A DNA stretch of 64,000 nt from Dyadobacter sp. SG02 (GTDB taxonomy: Bacteria > Bacteroidota > Bacteroidia > Cytophagales > Spirosomataceae), in the NCBI RefSeq assembly GCF_900109045.1, contig NZ_FNYL01000012.1, positions 62,001 through 126,000 on the forward strand, given 5' to 3'. The position numbers and the translations under genes are program-made. Positions 7,699-15,302 of this stretch are shown here, in pieces. Positions within the stretch are counted from its first letter, which is position 1, and each line of letters starts with the position of its first letter. The notes below the pieces were generated by a model. The model was given only the letters and a program-made list of their open reading frames with translations. It was not told where the DNA came from and did not search any database.

Positions 7699-9612
7699 AT
7701 GTATTTATCAAGATTGAAACTTTGGGATTTCCGAAAATTCGGCTCATCCAATGGCTTCGACCTCGCTAAACCAAATTTGGATCTTCCCTTTGACGCTGGA
7801 AACAATCTTTTGATCGGCGAAAATGACAGCGGAAAAACAGCCATTGTTGATGCAATAAAGCTAGTTTTAAATACGTACAGTTATGAATCCAATCGCATTG
7901 ACGAGCTGGATTTCTACACAGGAAAATCCAGGTTGCGGATCGAATGCCATTTTGACGATTTCACCGACTCCGAAGCAAAAAACCATATTGAATGGCTTGG
8001 CTGGAAAACCGAGGCAGGAGGCAGAAAGCCAACTTTAAAGTTAATTCTTGACGTTTCAAAAACGGCAGATCGGATATTGGCCAGTGAGGTTAAAGCCGGC
8101 CCCGACAATGACGGCCATAGCCTCTCTTTTGAAGCGAAACAATTCCTGCGGGCCACCTATCTCCGTCCGCTGCGCGATGCCAGATCGGAATTAACGCCGA
8201 GAAAGAATTCGAGGCTATCGCAAGTTCTGCTCAGCCACGAAGCGTTCAAGCAGCAGCCAGGGATCGAGCACAACTTCGTCCAGAAAGTCAAAAAGCTAAA
8301 CAACGCGATAGTAGGTTTTTTTGAGGGAAAGGATGGTGACGGCAATGACCTAGATACCAGCCAGCAACAGGGAAAGGAGCTCAAAACGATTATCGACACA
8401 TACTTAACAAACTTCCTAGGCAAAAAGTCAAAGTTTGGCATCAATGGCGATAACCTTCGAGAGATTCTAGAATCTCTATTTTTGATTTTCGAAAGTGAAC
8501 TAAACCTCGGATTGGGAAGTCACAACCTGTTGTGTATTGCAGCGGAATTGCTCCACCTAGAAAAAATTGGTTGGGAAGGTCTACGTCTAGGACTTATAGA
8601 AGAGATTGAAGCTCACTTGCACCCGCAGGTACAACTACAAGTAATCGAAACACTCCAACATGAGGTAACCAGGACAAAAGTTCAGCTCATTCTCACTACT
8701 CATAGCCCGAATATTGGCTCAAAGGTCCCACTCGCTAACATTATTGTTTGTAACAACGGAAGCGCGTTTCCCATGGGGGCTATTCATACCAAGCTTGTAC
8801 CGACGGACTATTCTTTTTTAGAGAGATTTCTGGACGTCACCAAAGCCAATTTGTTTTTCGCAAAAGGTGTAATATTAGTGGAAGGTTGGGGAGAAGAGTT
8901 GCTTTTAGCGACCTTGGCAAGTAAAATCGGTATTAATCTTACCCGCCACGGAGTATCTGTCGTTAATATTGGTAATACAGCTTTTCTTAGATACTGCCGA
9001 ATATTCCAACGCGTGAACCAACCCTACATGGATGTGCCGGTGGCCATCGTCACTGACGCCGACATCCCACCTCTTGAACACGGCGAGACTAAAAAGACCC
9101 CCGATCCCACTGACGGCTCCAAGATGATCGATGTCCCTTACACGGCAACTGAAATAGCAGCCTTACTTACCCAGGCAAAGGCTCAAAAAACTCAAAAATA
9201 CAACGGTCAGCTTGTTAAAACTTTTGTATCCGAATTTTGGACATTGGAATATTGCATAGCGCTCAGTCCCCGACTCTCCAAACTCTTCTACAAATCCGTC
9301 TTGGAAGCGCTAAAAGAGCAAAAGATAGACGATGACGTTAGAGATCTTGCAAGCTATGAAACCGCGATATCTAATCTGGACTCCCATTTTAGTGATTGGA
9401 CGTTGCCCCAAAATGAAATTGCTTATCAGATCATGGATCAAATTCTGACAGGAATCAATAGTGTTGGTGTGGCAAAAAAGAAGATATCAAAATCAGTAAT
9501 CGGGCAAATCTTCGCTAAAAATCTCTCTGACTCATCCGAAGATTTTGACCTAAATAATCAAACAACAATTCAATACCTTTTGAAAGCTATTCGTTATGCT
9601 ACCGGTCAATGA
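7699..9612 (+). CDS. gajA: Gabija-like class 2 OLD ATP-dependent nuclease (GajA-like)
   Basis: A 637-residue protein with an N-terminal ABC-type ATPase and a C-terminal TOPRIM nuclease. Visible motifs: Walker A GENDSGKT at about residues 40-47, a degenerate signature around GLGSHNLLCIAAELL, Walker B GLIEEIEAHLHP near 297-308, the H-loop LILTTHSP near 331-338, then TOPRIM residues in ILVEGWGEE (about 392-400) and the DxD of IVTDADIPP (about 449-457). In known Gabija systems GajA nicks invading DNA when nucleotide levels drop. The next gene is a UvrD-like helicase overlapping by 17 bases, the pairing that defines class 2 OLD proteins. It is somewhat longer than the roughly 580-residue Bacillus GajA. 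Family assignment is firm; the anti-phage role is inferred from the pair. Confidence 0.88.
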   Translation: MYLSRLKLWDFRKFGSSNGFDLAKPNLDLPFDAGNNLLIGENDSGKTAIVDAIKLVLNTYSYESNRIDELDFYTGKSRLRIECHFDDFTDSEAKNHIEWLGWKTEAGGRKPTLKLILDVSKTADRILASEVKAGPDNDGHSLSFEAKQFLRATYLRPLRDARSELTPRKNSRLSQVLLSHEAFKQQPGIEHNFVQKVKKLNNAIVGFFEGKDGDGNDLDTSQQQGKELKTIIDTYLTNFLGKKSKFGINGDNLREILESLFLIFESELNLGLGSHNLLCIAAELLHLEKIGWEGLRLGLIEEIEAHLHPQVQLQVIETLQHEVTRTKVQLILTTHSPNIGSKVPLANIIVCNNGSAFPMGAIHTKLVPTDYSFLERFLDVTKANLFFAKGVILVEGWGEELLLATLASKIGINLTRHGVSVVNIGNTAFLRYCRIFQRVNQPYMDVPVAIVTDADIPPLEHGETKKTPDPTDGSKMIDVPYTATEIAALLTQAKAQKTQKYNGQLVKTFVSEFWTLEYCIALSPRLSKLFYKSVLEALKEQKIDDDVRDLASYETAISNLDSHFSDWTLPQNEIAYQIMDQILTGINSVGVAKKKISKSVIGQIFAKNLSDSSEDFDLNNQTTIQYLLKAIRYATGQ

Positions 9613-11530
9613 TCAGCTCATTACAGAAATTGAACAAATCCTGCTTCCAACTGGAAAAACCTTTGACCCTGAGCGCAGAGAATTTATCAAGGATCTAACC
9701 ACGTGCGACCTCAAAGCTGTTCCCGGTAGTGGGAAGACTACTGTACTTCTCGCCAAATTGATGGCGATCGAAAGACAACTACCTTTAATCGATGGCAAAG
9801 CCATTCTTGTGATATCCCACACGAATACCGCTGTGGATGAAATCAAGAAAAAAATCAGCAACCTATGTCCGAAATTGTTTTCGTACCCCAATTTCGTAGG
9901 GACAATTCAAGGGTTCGTTGACGAGTTTTTGGCAATCCCCTACTATTGCCAAAAGTACGGTCACAAACCTGTCCGGATCGATAATGAAATCTACAACGAA
10001 AAGATTGGGCAGCTAAGAACCAGGCATAATTTCCAGGCTCGAAACTGGCTGAGCAGAAGATCAGACGCCCAAACCCTGGTAGAAGGGCTTAGATTAAACA
10101 CAAATTTTCAGCTCTGCGATCGAAAAGGGGTGCTGTTTAATATTGTCGGACCGACAACACCGACCTATCTGGCTCTAAAAACTATGAAGATCAGCTTACT
10201 GGAAGATGGATTTTTGTGCTTCGATGACGCCTATCTGCTTGCAAATCTCTACATGGTTGAGTTTCCAGAGATTGTACAACTTATTAGAAATCGTTTTTCG
10301 ATTGTTTTTATTGACGAAATGCAAGACATGGACAAACATCAGCATGACTTGCTTGAAGCCTTGTTTTTTACTGGTAATAATTCAACGATCTACCAGCGCA
10401 TAGGTGACCGCAATCAATCTATTTTCAGTGACGGCATTGATGAAGAAACCGCATGGACCCCGCGGCCAAAAACGCTGACAATTGCTGGCAGCAATAGATT
10501 GTCACCAGCGATTTCAAGGATAGTGAGTCCATTTGGTCTTTATGACAATATACCTATAACAGGCTATGGACCATCACCTTTACTACCTCACATACTGTTG
10601 TACGATGATGTGAATCCGCAATCAGTACTTCCCTACTTTGCCAACCTCGTCCAGGAGCATCGATTAGCGGGCAGAATCTATAATTTATCTGACCCGGTGA
10701 AAGCGATCGGTTGGGTAGGAAAACCCTTGGAGGCCAATAAAACCTTTATAAATAATTATCACGATGACTATAAGAAAGATAATCAGGGCCAAAAGATTGA
10801 CTACAGTAGCTTGATTGGCTATCTGGAAATTTTGGCCAATACAGAGGTATCATACCGAGAAGCTAGATCTCGAATTTTGAGCGCTTTCCTGAAAATATTT
10901 CGTAACCAAGGACTGAAGATCAATGGAAGAGAATATACTAAAACGCAGTTTTTAAACGAGCTCAAAACGTCATCACCTCAACTTCTTGAGAGATTAAATC
11001 TGAACCTGCTACTGTGGTGCAACAAGCTGATCATGGAGAAAAATTCAGAAAAGTGCAGACAAGCCATTGTCGGTTTCATCCCAGGATTTTTGTACGAGTG
11101 GAAGACCGTAGGAACTTTGCACTCGGAGGTCATCTCGTTCCTGAGCTCAACCAGCACTTTGACTACTTCTCCTACTCAACCGACATCAGAGCAAAACTAT
11201 GGCAATGTATATGAGTTTAATGGTTTAAAGATAGAGGTGACAACTGTTCATTCAGTGAAAGGGGAAACACATTCTGCAACACTATACATGGAAACAACCT
11301 ACCACAAATGTGAGTCAGAAAAATGTCTTGACCAACTCAAAGGAAATTCCGCTACCAGTCTAAGCCAGGCAAGAAAAAAAGAAGCGAGTAAAATGATGTA
11401 CGTTGGATTTTCGAGGGCGACATGTTTTTTCTGCTTTGCGGCGGCGAAAAGCCGCTTGTTAGCTCATAAGGATGAGCTGGAGCGTGCTGGCTGGGAAGTC
11501 CTTGAAATTCAAGAGCCACGCGTTTCATGA
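9596..11530 (+). CDS. gajB: Gabija-like UvrD/PcrA-type helicase (GajB-like)
   Basis: A 644-residue superfamily 1 helicase. Motif I is AVPGSGKTTVLLAK near residues 41-54, Ia is around ILVISHTNTAVDEI, Ib around VGTIQGFVDEFLA, II is FIDEMQD near 238-244, III is QRIGDRNQSIF, a later motif is VTTVHSVKGETH, and VI is MMYVGFSRA near 601-609. In Gabija the helicase partner senses DNA ends or termini and assembles with GajA. The start ATG at 9596 lies inside the preceding gene (17-base overlap), implying translational coupling. It is about 150 residues longer than the Bacillus GajB (about 494); the extra sequence appears to be in the region around residues 150-230 and 330-500. A stand-alone repair helicase is less likely given the partner. 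Confidence 0.85.
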   Translation: MLPVNDQLITEIEQILLPTGKTFDPERREFIKDLTTCDLKAVPGSGKTTVLLAKLMAIERQLPLIDGKAILVISHTNTAVDEIKKKISNLCPKLFSYPNFVGTIQGFVDEFLAIPYYCQKYGHKPVRIDNEIYNEKIGQLRTRHNFQARNWLSRRSDAQTLVEGLRLNTNFQLCDRKGVLFNIVGPTTPTYLALKTMKISLLEDGFLCFDDAYLLANLYMVEFPEIVQLIRNRFSIVFIDEMQDMDKHQHDLLEALFFTGNNSTIYQRIGDRNQSIFSDGIDEETAWTPRPKTLTIAGSNRLSPAISRIVSPFGLYDNIPITGYGPSPLLPHILLYDDVNPQSVLPYFANLVQEHRLAGRIYNLSDPVKAIGWVGKPLEANKTFINNYHDDYKKDNQGQKIDYSSLIGYLEILANTEVSYREARSRILSAFLKIFRNQGLKINGREYTKTQFLNELKTSSPQLLERLNLNLLLWCNKLIMEKNSEKCRQAIVGFIPGFLYEWKTVGTLHSEVISFLSSTSTLTTSPTQPTSEQNYGNVYEFNGLKIEVTTVHSVKGETHSATLYMETTYHKCESEKCLDQLKGNSATSLSQARKKEASKMMYVGFSRATCFFCFAAAKSRLLAHKDELERAGWEVLEIQEPRVS

Positions 11531-11909
11531 GTCATTTACGTAGGCAATATGTGCCCGCGCTGTTAAACTCAACCATGTATAACACGAGCTACCAGCACAT
11601 ACCGAAAGACCTGATGTCCCATGGATTTTTTTCAAATTCGCATTAGTCTTGAAATTATAAAAAAAACCTAATACGCTAGCTATAAGACCACTATACTTAC
11701 CAACCTTTGCAAATCAACCAGCATTTGGTTCGACATTTGTTCCGTTGCAGTTAGGATATTCCACTTCTTGTGCTCCACAGGCAAAGGGCAAATGACGAAA
11801 GCTGTTCTTCAAAACGTTCATCTCCGCGTTGACCCATTCGAAAATCGAAAGGGTGTTTGATCCCCGTTATCGCAGGCCTAAATTATGGCTTGGAGAAAAG
11901 AACGAGGAA
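11531..11909. other. Intergenic gap before recombinase unit
   Basis: AT-rich stretch between the helicase stop and the first likely start of the recombinase unit. An in-frame TTG at 11829 could extend the next gene leftwards. I see no other gene, tRNA or clear terminator. Confidence 0.5.
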
Positions 11910-12101
11910 ATGGGGAAACGAGGCGAACTTAACAATGAGCAAGTAATGAATGCCGTCAAACACCTGAAAGATACCGGCGAAGACATAACTATCGAGCAGG
12001 CAGAAAAGATGCTGGAATCGATGCAACACCTGGTCACATTGGCTATTAATCAGTATTTTCGTAAGGCTTCTGGTTCGAAGCGCAATTCGTCAACAAAATA
12101 A
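11910..12101 (+). CDS. Small protein upstream of serine recombinase
   Basis: A 63-residue protein from the ATG at 11910 (MGKRGELNNEQVMNAVKHLK); a TTG at 11829 in frame would make it 90 residues. It is charged and helical, with a C-terminal LVTLAINQYFRK. It ends 8 bases before the recombinase start, so the two are probably co-transcribed. The position, just ahead of a Bacteroidota recombinase, suggests an accessory or regulatory factor of the element, but nothing in the sequence proves it. Confidence 0.6.
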   Translation: MGKRGELNNEQVMNAVKHLKDTGEDITIEQAEKMLESMQHLVTLAINQYFRKASGSKRNSSTK

Positions 12102-12109
12102 TCAAGACC

Positions 12110-13726
12110 ATGTCCAGAGCTATTCTATATGTCAGGGTAAGCACTGATGAACAAGCAGAAAAAGGCTATTCTCAGCGAGATCAAGAGGAAAGGTTGCGAA
12201 ATTGGTGTAAATACAATTCCGTGGAAGTTGTCGAAGTGATCGTCGAGGACCATTCGGCAAAAACATTCTTGCGACCAAAGTGGCAAATGCTACTTGCCCG
12301 ATTGAGGGAGAATAAACGACTTCGGATTGATCAAATCCTATTTACAAAATGGGATCGATTTAGTCGCAACGCTGGTGATGCGTACCAAATGATCAATATC
12401 CTCCGCAAAGCGGGTATTGAACCGCAGGCTATCGAACAACCACTTGATATCCGAATTCCAGAAAACAAGATTATGCTTGCTTTCTATTTAGCTGCGCCCG
12501 AAGTTGAGAATGATCGTCGCGCGTTAAATGTCTTCCACGGCATGCGGCGAGCTAAGAAAGAAGGACGCTGGGTTGCCACAGCCCCAATAGGATATCGTAA
12601 TGCACGGTCATTTGACGGAAAAAAAATAATTGAGCCTGACACAAATAAGGCACCGATAATGAAATGGGTGTTTGAAGAACTTGCATTGGGTAGGTTTAAC
12701 ACGGAACAAGTATGGAAGCAAGCGGTCAGAAAAGGACTAAAGTGCAGTAAAAACAACTTTTGGCTCGCAATTCGGAATCCGGTCTATTGCGGACAAATAT
12801 TTATTCCCGAATTCGAAGAGGAAAAGGCACAGCGTGTGAAGGGATTGCACGAGCCAATAGTGTCGCCATCAACGTTCAATTTAGTGCAGGATATGATTTC
12901 CGGACGAAAACGGAATCCATATCAAAAGCCAAAAATCGTCTCAGATGACAACCTTCCACTCCGGGGGTTCTTACGTTGTACCAAATGCGATAGAATGCTA
13001 TCAGGAAGCGCATCGAAAGGAAGAAGCAATTACTACTACTATTATCATTGTTCCTCGTCGTGTGGTGTTCGATTTAAGGCGGACAACGTAAATGAAAAAT
13101 TCGAACGTCAACTCAACATGCTATTACCGCGTCCCGGCCGGATGAAAATTTATTCTGATCTGGTGCTTAGTAGCTACAAGGAACAGACGAAAATACGGGA
13201 AAAGGAGCGGCGTGATTTGGTGGATGAACTCGACAAGATAAATGAGAGATTACGAAATGCCCGAATCAAATTGGTCGATGGGCTTATCGCGACAGAAGAC
13301 TTCGAGCATGTTAAATCGCATTGCACAAAACGAATTGAAGAACTTGAAATTAAGCTGAACAGCTTTTCCGACGATCAAGCAGAAATAGGTGCCTATTTAA
13401 AGCATATCCTCACGGGACTCGAACACCTCTCAAAGCTTTATAAATCAGGCACCTTAGAAGAAAAAAGACAGATAATTGGTTCGATCTTCCCCGAAAATTT
13501 GACTTTTGACGGAATGGAACATCGAACCGCTCGACTGAACGAAGGGATTGATCTTATCTATCAGATAACGAGCAAGTTAAGGACACAAAAAAAAGGGACA
13601 AGTGCGTTTAAAAACGACTTGTCCCTTAGGGTGCTCCCGAAGGGATTCGAACCCCTATCGATGGTACCGGAAACCATTATTCTATCCATTGAACTACGGG
13701 AGCATTCGTTGGCTTTCGGCCGGTAA
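12110..13726 (+). CDS. Large serine recombinase (integrase), C-terminus runs over tRNA
   Basis: A 538-residue site-specific recombinase. The resolvase domain comes first with the nucleophile Ser11 in YVRVSTDEQ and the conserved TKWDRFSRN. The recombinase domain follows (for example RNPVYCGQIFIPEFEEEK), then a zinc-ribbon with Cys pairs in LRCTKCDRML and HCSSSCG, then a coiled coil (about 360-420). It would integrate or excise the island. From about residue 507 the frame reads antisense through tRNA-Arg (GFEPLSMVPETIILSIE is the complement of the tRNA), and just before that through the tRNA terminator. Close Bacteroidota relatives also end over a tRNA, as far as I recall. The functional protein probably needs only the part before it. 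Confidence 0.88.
   Translation: MSRAILYVRVSTDEQAEKGYSQRDQEERLRNWCKYNSVEVVEVIVEDHSAKTFLRPKWQMLLARLRENKRLRIDQILFTKWDRFSRNAGDAYQMINILRKAGIEPQAIEQPLDIRIPENKIMLAFYLAAPEVENDRRALNVFHGMRRAKKEGRWVATAPIGYRNARSFDGKKIIEPDTNKAPIMKWVFEELALGRFNTEQVWKQAVRKGLKCSKNNFWLAIRNPVYCGQIFIPEFEEEKAQRVKGLHEPIVSPSTFNLVQDMISGRKRNPYQKPKIVSDDNLPLRGFLRCTKCDRMLSGSASKGRSNYYYYYHCSSSCGVRFKADNVNEKFERQLNMLLPRPGRMKIYSDLVLSSYKEQTKIREKERRDLVDELDKINERLRNARIKLVDGLIATEDFEHVKSHCTKRIEELEIKLNSFSDDQAEIGAYLKHILTGLEHLSKLYKSGTLEEKRQIIGSIFPENLTFDGMEHRTARLNEGIDLIYQITSKLRTQKKGTSAFKNDLSLRVLPKGFEPLSMVPETIILSIELREHSLAFGR
13593..13627 (-). terminator. Rho-independent terminator of tRNA-Arg
   Basis: AAGGGACAAGT at 13593-13603 pairs perfectly with ACTTGTCCCTT at 13617-13627. 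On the minus strand the hairpin is followed by a run of eight or so T. It sits just downstream of the tRNA and inside the recombinase reading frame. Confidence 0.8.
13632..13703 (-). tRNA. tRNA-Arg, anticodon CCG
   Basis: A 72-base cloverleaf can be folded by eye on the minus strand. The acceptor arms are GCTCCCG and CGGGAGC with discriminator A. The anticodon arm is ATGGT, loop TTCCGGT, ACCAT, giving anticodon CCG. The T loop is TTCGAAT within GGGG and CCC pairs. CCA is not encoded. A Bacteroidota-type promoter lies upstream and a strong terminator downstream. The large serine recombinase ends across it on the opposite strand, so the tRNA or its flank is a likely integration site. Confidence 0.92.
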
Positions 13727-13733
13727 CGGGGTG

Positions 13734-13766
13734 CAAATATAGCTCCTATTTTGAATTTCGAGCAAA
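13734..13766 (-). promoter_or_regulatory. Promoter of tRNA-Arg
   Basis: On the minus strand TATATTTG (13734-13741) matches the Bacteroidota -7 element TAnnTTTG, and TTTG (13763-13766) lies 21 bases upstream as the -33 element. The -7 box is about 30 bases before the tRNA 5' end. Confidence 0.65.
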
Positions 13767-13803
13767 TCACGCCCGATTTGTTTTCAAATTTCTCCCCCGA
13801 AAA

Positions 13804-14475
13804 TCATAACTTTTTCAGCAACTCCCAGTCGCCCACGCTTTTCAGGTAGAGATAGTCCAGTAATACCCCGTTTACGTTCGTGATCAGCTTGTGCCCTTCC
13901 TGGAATGGTACCACGAAGGTCTTGATGTATTCGTGGTCGGAAAGCAGGCCTTGCACAGTGTTGTGGTACGACTGGATAGCTTCCGAGGAGAGTTCCAGCT
14001 CGCAGTAAAACATGTACATCGCTTCGTCGCTCGTGCCGGTGGAGGGGTAAAATGGCTCGCTGTTGACGCTGATCAGCCGGGATTTGTCGACAGCGATGCC
14101 GGTTTCTTCGAAAACTTCACGGGCGGCCACGGAGGCCGCGTCGCTTTCGCTGTCGAGCATGCCCGCGGGGTGTTCGTAGGTCATGGAACCGTCGCAAATG
14201 CGGCGTTGCTGTACGAGGAGCAGGTATTTTTCCCTTGTTTCGACATCGATGAAGCATACGAGTACACTCACGACTTCGCCTTTGAGGAAGCAGATCGGCG
14301 GGATTTTATTGCCTTCCGGCGTGGTAGCGTCGGTGTAAAGGAGCGAGAACAGCACTTCGCCGTGACCATTGCGGCGGGTGTAAAGTTCGTCTACCCGATG
14401 GATGTCCAGGCCGTTGGCGACCAGCCGGTTTTTCCAAAGGTTGTATTTATGCGAATCGGTGAGATTCTCTGCCAT
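13804..14475 (-). CDS. Nudix hydrolase
   Basis: A 223-residue Nudix-family protein, probably hydrolysing a nucleoside diphosphate linked to another group such as an ADP-sugar. The Nudix box begins at GMLDSES and ends AAREVFEETGI, about residues 105-127. The REVFEE core with its metal-binding glutamates is intact. The earlier Glu of the consensus G-x5-E is Ser, with a Glu one residue before it. PAG just before the box (EHPAGML) is typical of ADP-sugar pyrophosphatase relatives. No signal peptide. It is 18 bases downstream of the outer-membrane protein gene, same strand, so they may share a transcript. Confidence 0.88.
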   Translation of the reverse strand: MAENLTDSHKYNLWKNRLVANGLDIHRVDELYTRRNGHGEVLFSLLYTDATTPEGNKIPPICFLKGEVVSVLVCFIDVETREKYLLLVQQRRICDGSMTYEHPAGMLDSESDAASVAAREVFEETGIAVDKSRLISVNSEPFYPSTGTSDEAMYMFYCELELSSEAIQSYHNTVQGLLSDHEYIKTFVVPFQEGHKLITNVNGVLLDYLYLKSVGDWELLKKL

Positions 14476-14493
14476 AAGTGAGTATGGTGATTA

Positions 14494-15174
14494 CTAGTTG
14501 TACAACGGAAACGACAGTGCCACGTAGGGAACGCCGTAAGTGGTCGAATAGCGGGTCTGACCGTTGATAAGCTTTTCAGGCGACGCGTAGGTGACGCGCC
14601 CGTGTACGTACGCGACTTTCAGGCCGATCTGATCCGTAATCCAGAAGCGGACATAGGCTTCCGACTGCCCGTTTTGTTTGTCCATAAAAAGCGGTAAAGC
14701 GTTCAATGTCGCCGGAGCGCTTTTCAGGTAAGCATTGTAGTGCACGCTGCCTTCGTCGTACAGCTTACCGCCTGCGTACAATGCATTGCGTTTTAGACCG
14801 AATGCGAGACCGAAAAGGTCCGTATTGGCACCGATATCAAATTTCCAAACCCTTAAATTGGCCCCGAACACGAAGCTGGCGCCATTGGCAGAAATCTTGC
14901 CAAATTTGAGCGTATCCGAATTGAGGGCACTGGTCTTGGGTAGCATGTCCGTGCGACCTGCGTAATAGCCCCAGCCACGCACACCCCATCCTATCCTGAA
15001 CCACGGAAAGTTCGCGAGACTCAACTCCTGATGGTATGTGACGGAAGGCACCCAAACCTTGTCCTGATAGCCCAGGCCGAGGTCGATGCCGGAAGTAACG
15101 CGGGAAATATCCTGGGAAAAAGCTTTTGATAAACTTAAAAAAACAAAAAGTACTATGAATCGAATGGCTTTCAT
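14494..15174 (-). CDS. Predicted outer-membrane or periplasmic beta-rich protein
   Basis: A 226-residue protein with an N-terminal signal peptide (FIVLFVFLSLSKAFSQ). The rest is rich in aromatic residues and alternating strands such as SLANFPWFRIGWGVRGWGYY, and ends in YVALSFPLYN with a terminal aromatic-Asn, consistent with a small outer-membrane beta-barrel. The family is not known to me. A TACCTTTG box at 15197-15204 (minus) is a fair -7 element about 23 bases upstream. Confidence 0.6.
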   Translation of the reverse strand: MKAIRFIVLFVFLSLSKAFSQDISRVTSGIDLGLGYQDKVWVPSVTYHQELSLANFPWFRIGWGVRGWGYYAGRTDMLPKTSALNSDTLKFGKISANGASFVFGANLRVWKFDIGANTDLFGLAFGLKRNALYAGGKLYDEGSVHYNAYLKSAPATLNALPLFMDKQNGQSEAYVRFWITDQIGLKVAYVHGRVTYASPEKLINGQTRYSTTYGVPYVALSFPLYN

Positions 15175-15196
15175 CTGATCGTGATGTTTGGATCGG

Positions 15197-15204
15197 CAAA
15201 GGTA
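15197..15204 (-). promoter_or_regulatory. Candidate -7 element
   Basis: TACCTTTG on the minus strand fits TAnnTTTG and lies about 23 bases before the ATG at 15174. No good -33 element is seen; the glgB terminator hairpin lies immediately upstream. Confidence 0.4.
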
Positions 15205-15212
15205 AAAAAATA

Positions 15213-15236
15213 AGGCAGAGACCCCAGCCTCTGCCT
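15213..15236 (-). terminator. Terminator after glgB
   Basis: AGGCAGAG (15213-15220) pairs with CTCTGCCT (15229-15236). On the minus strand it is followed by TTATTTTTTTA. It lies 70 bases after the glgB stop. Confidence 0.7.
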
Positions 15237-15302
15237 CAAGATCATCTGCGAATTAAGTAAACGGTAGACACTCATCAGCCACTTCACCGTTGCTTCCCTC
15301 CA

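Noticed and set aside
1..13631. A second copy of the tRNA-Arg 3' end as the left attachment site of the island
   Set aside because: I scanned for the acceptor/T-arm sequence left of the recombinase and found no match; the left end may be outside the window or use a short core.
13632..13726. The recombinase C-terminal residues GFEPLSMVPETIILSIE as a functional tail
   Set aside because: They are the antisense translation of tRNA-Arg and are not a protein domain.
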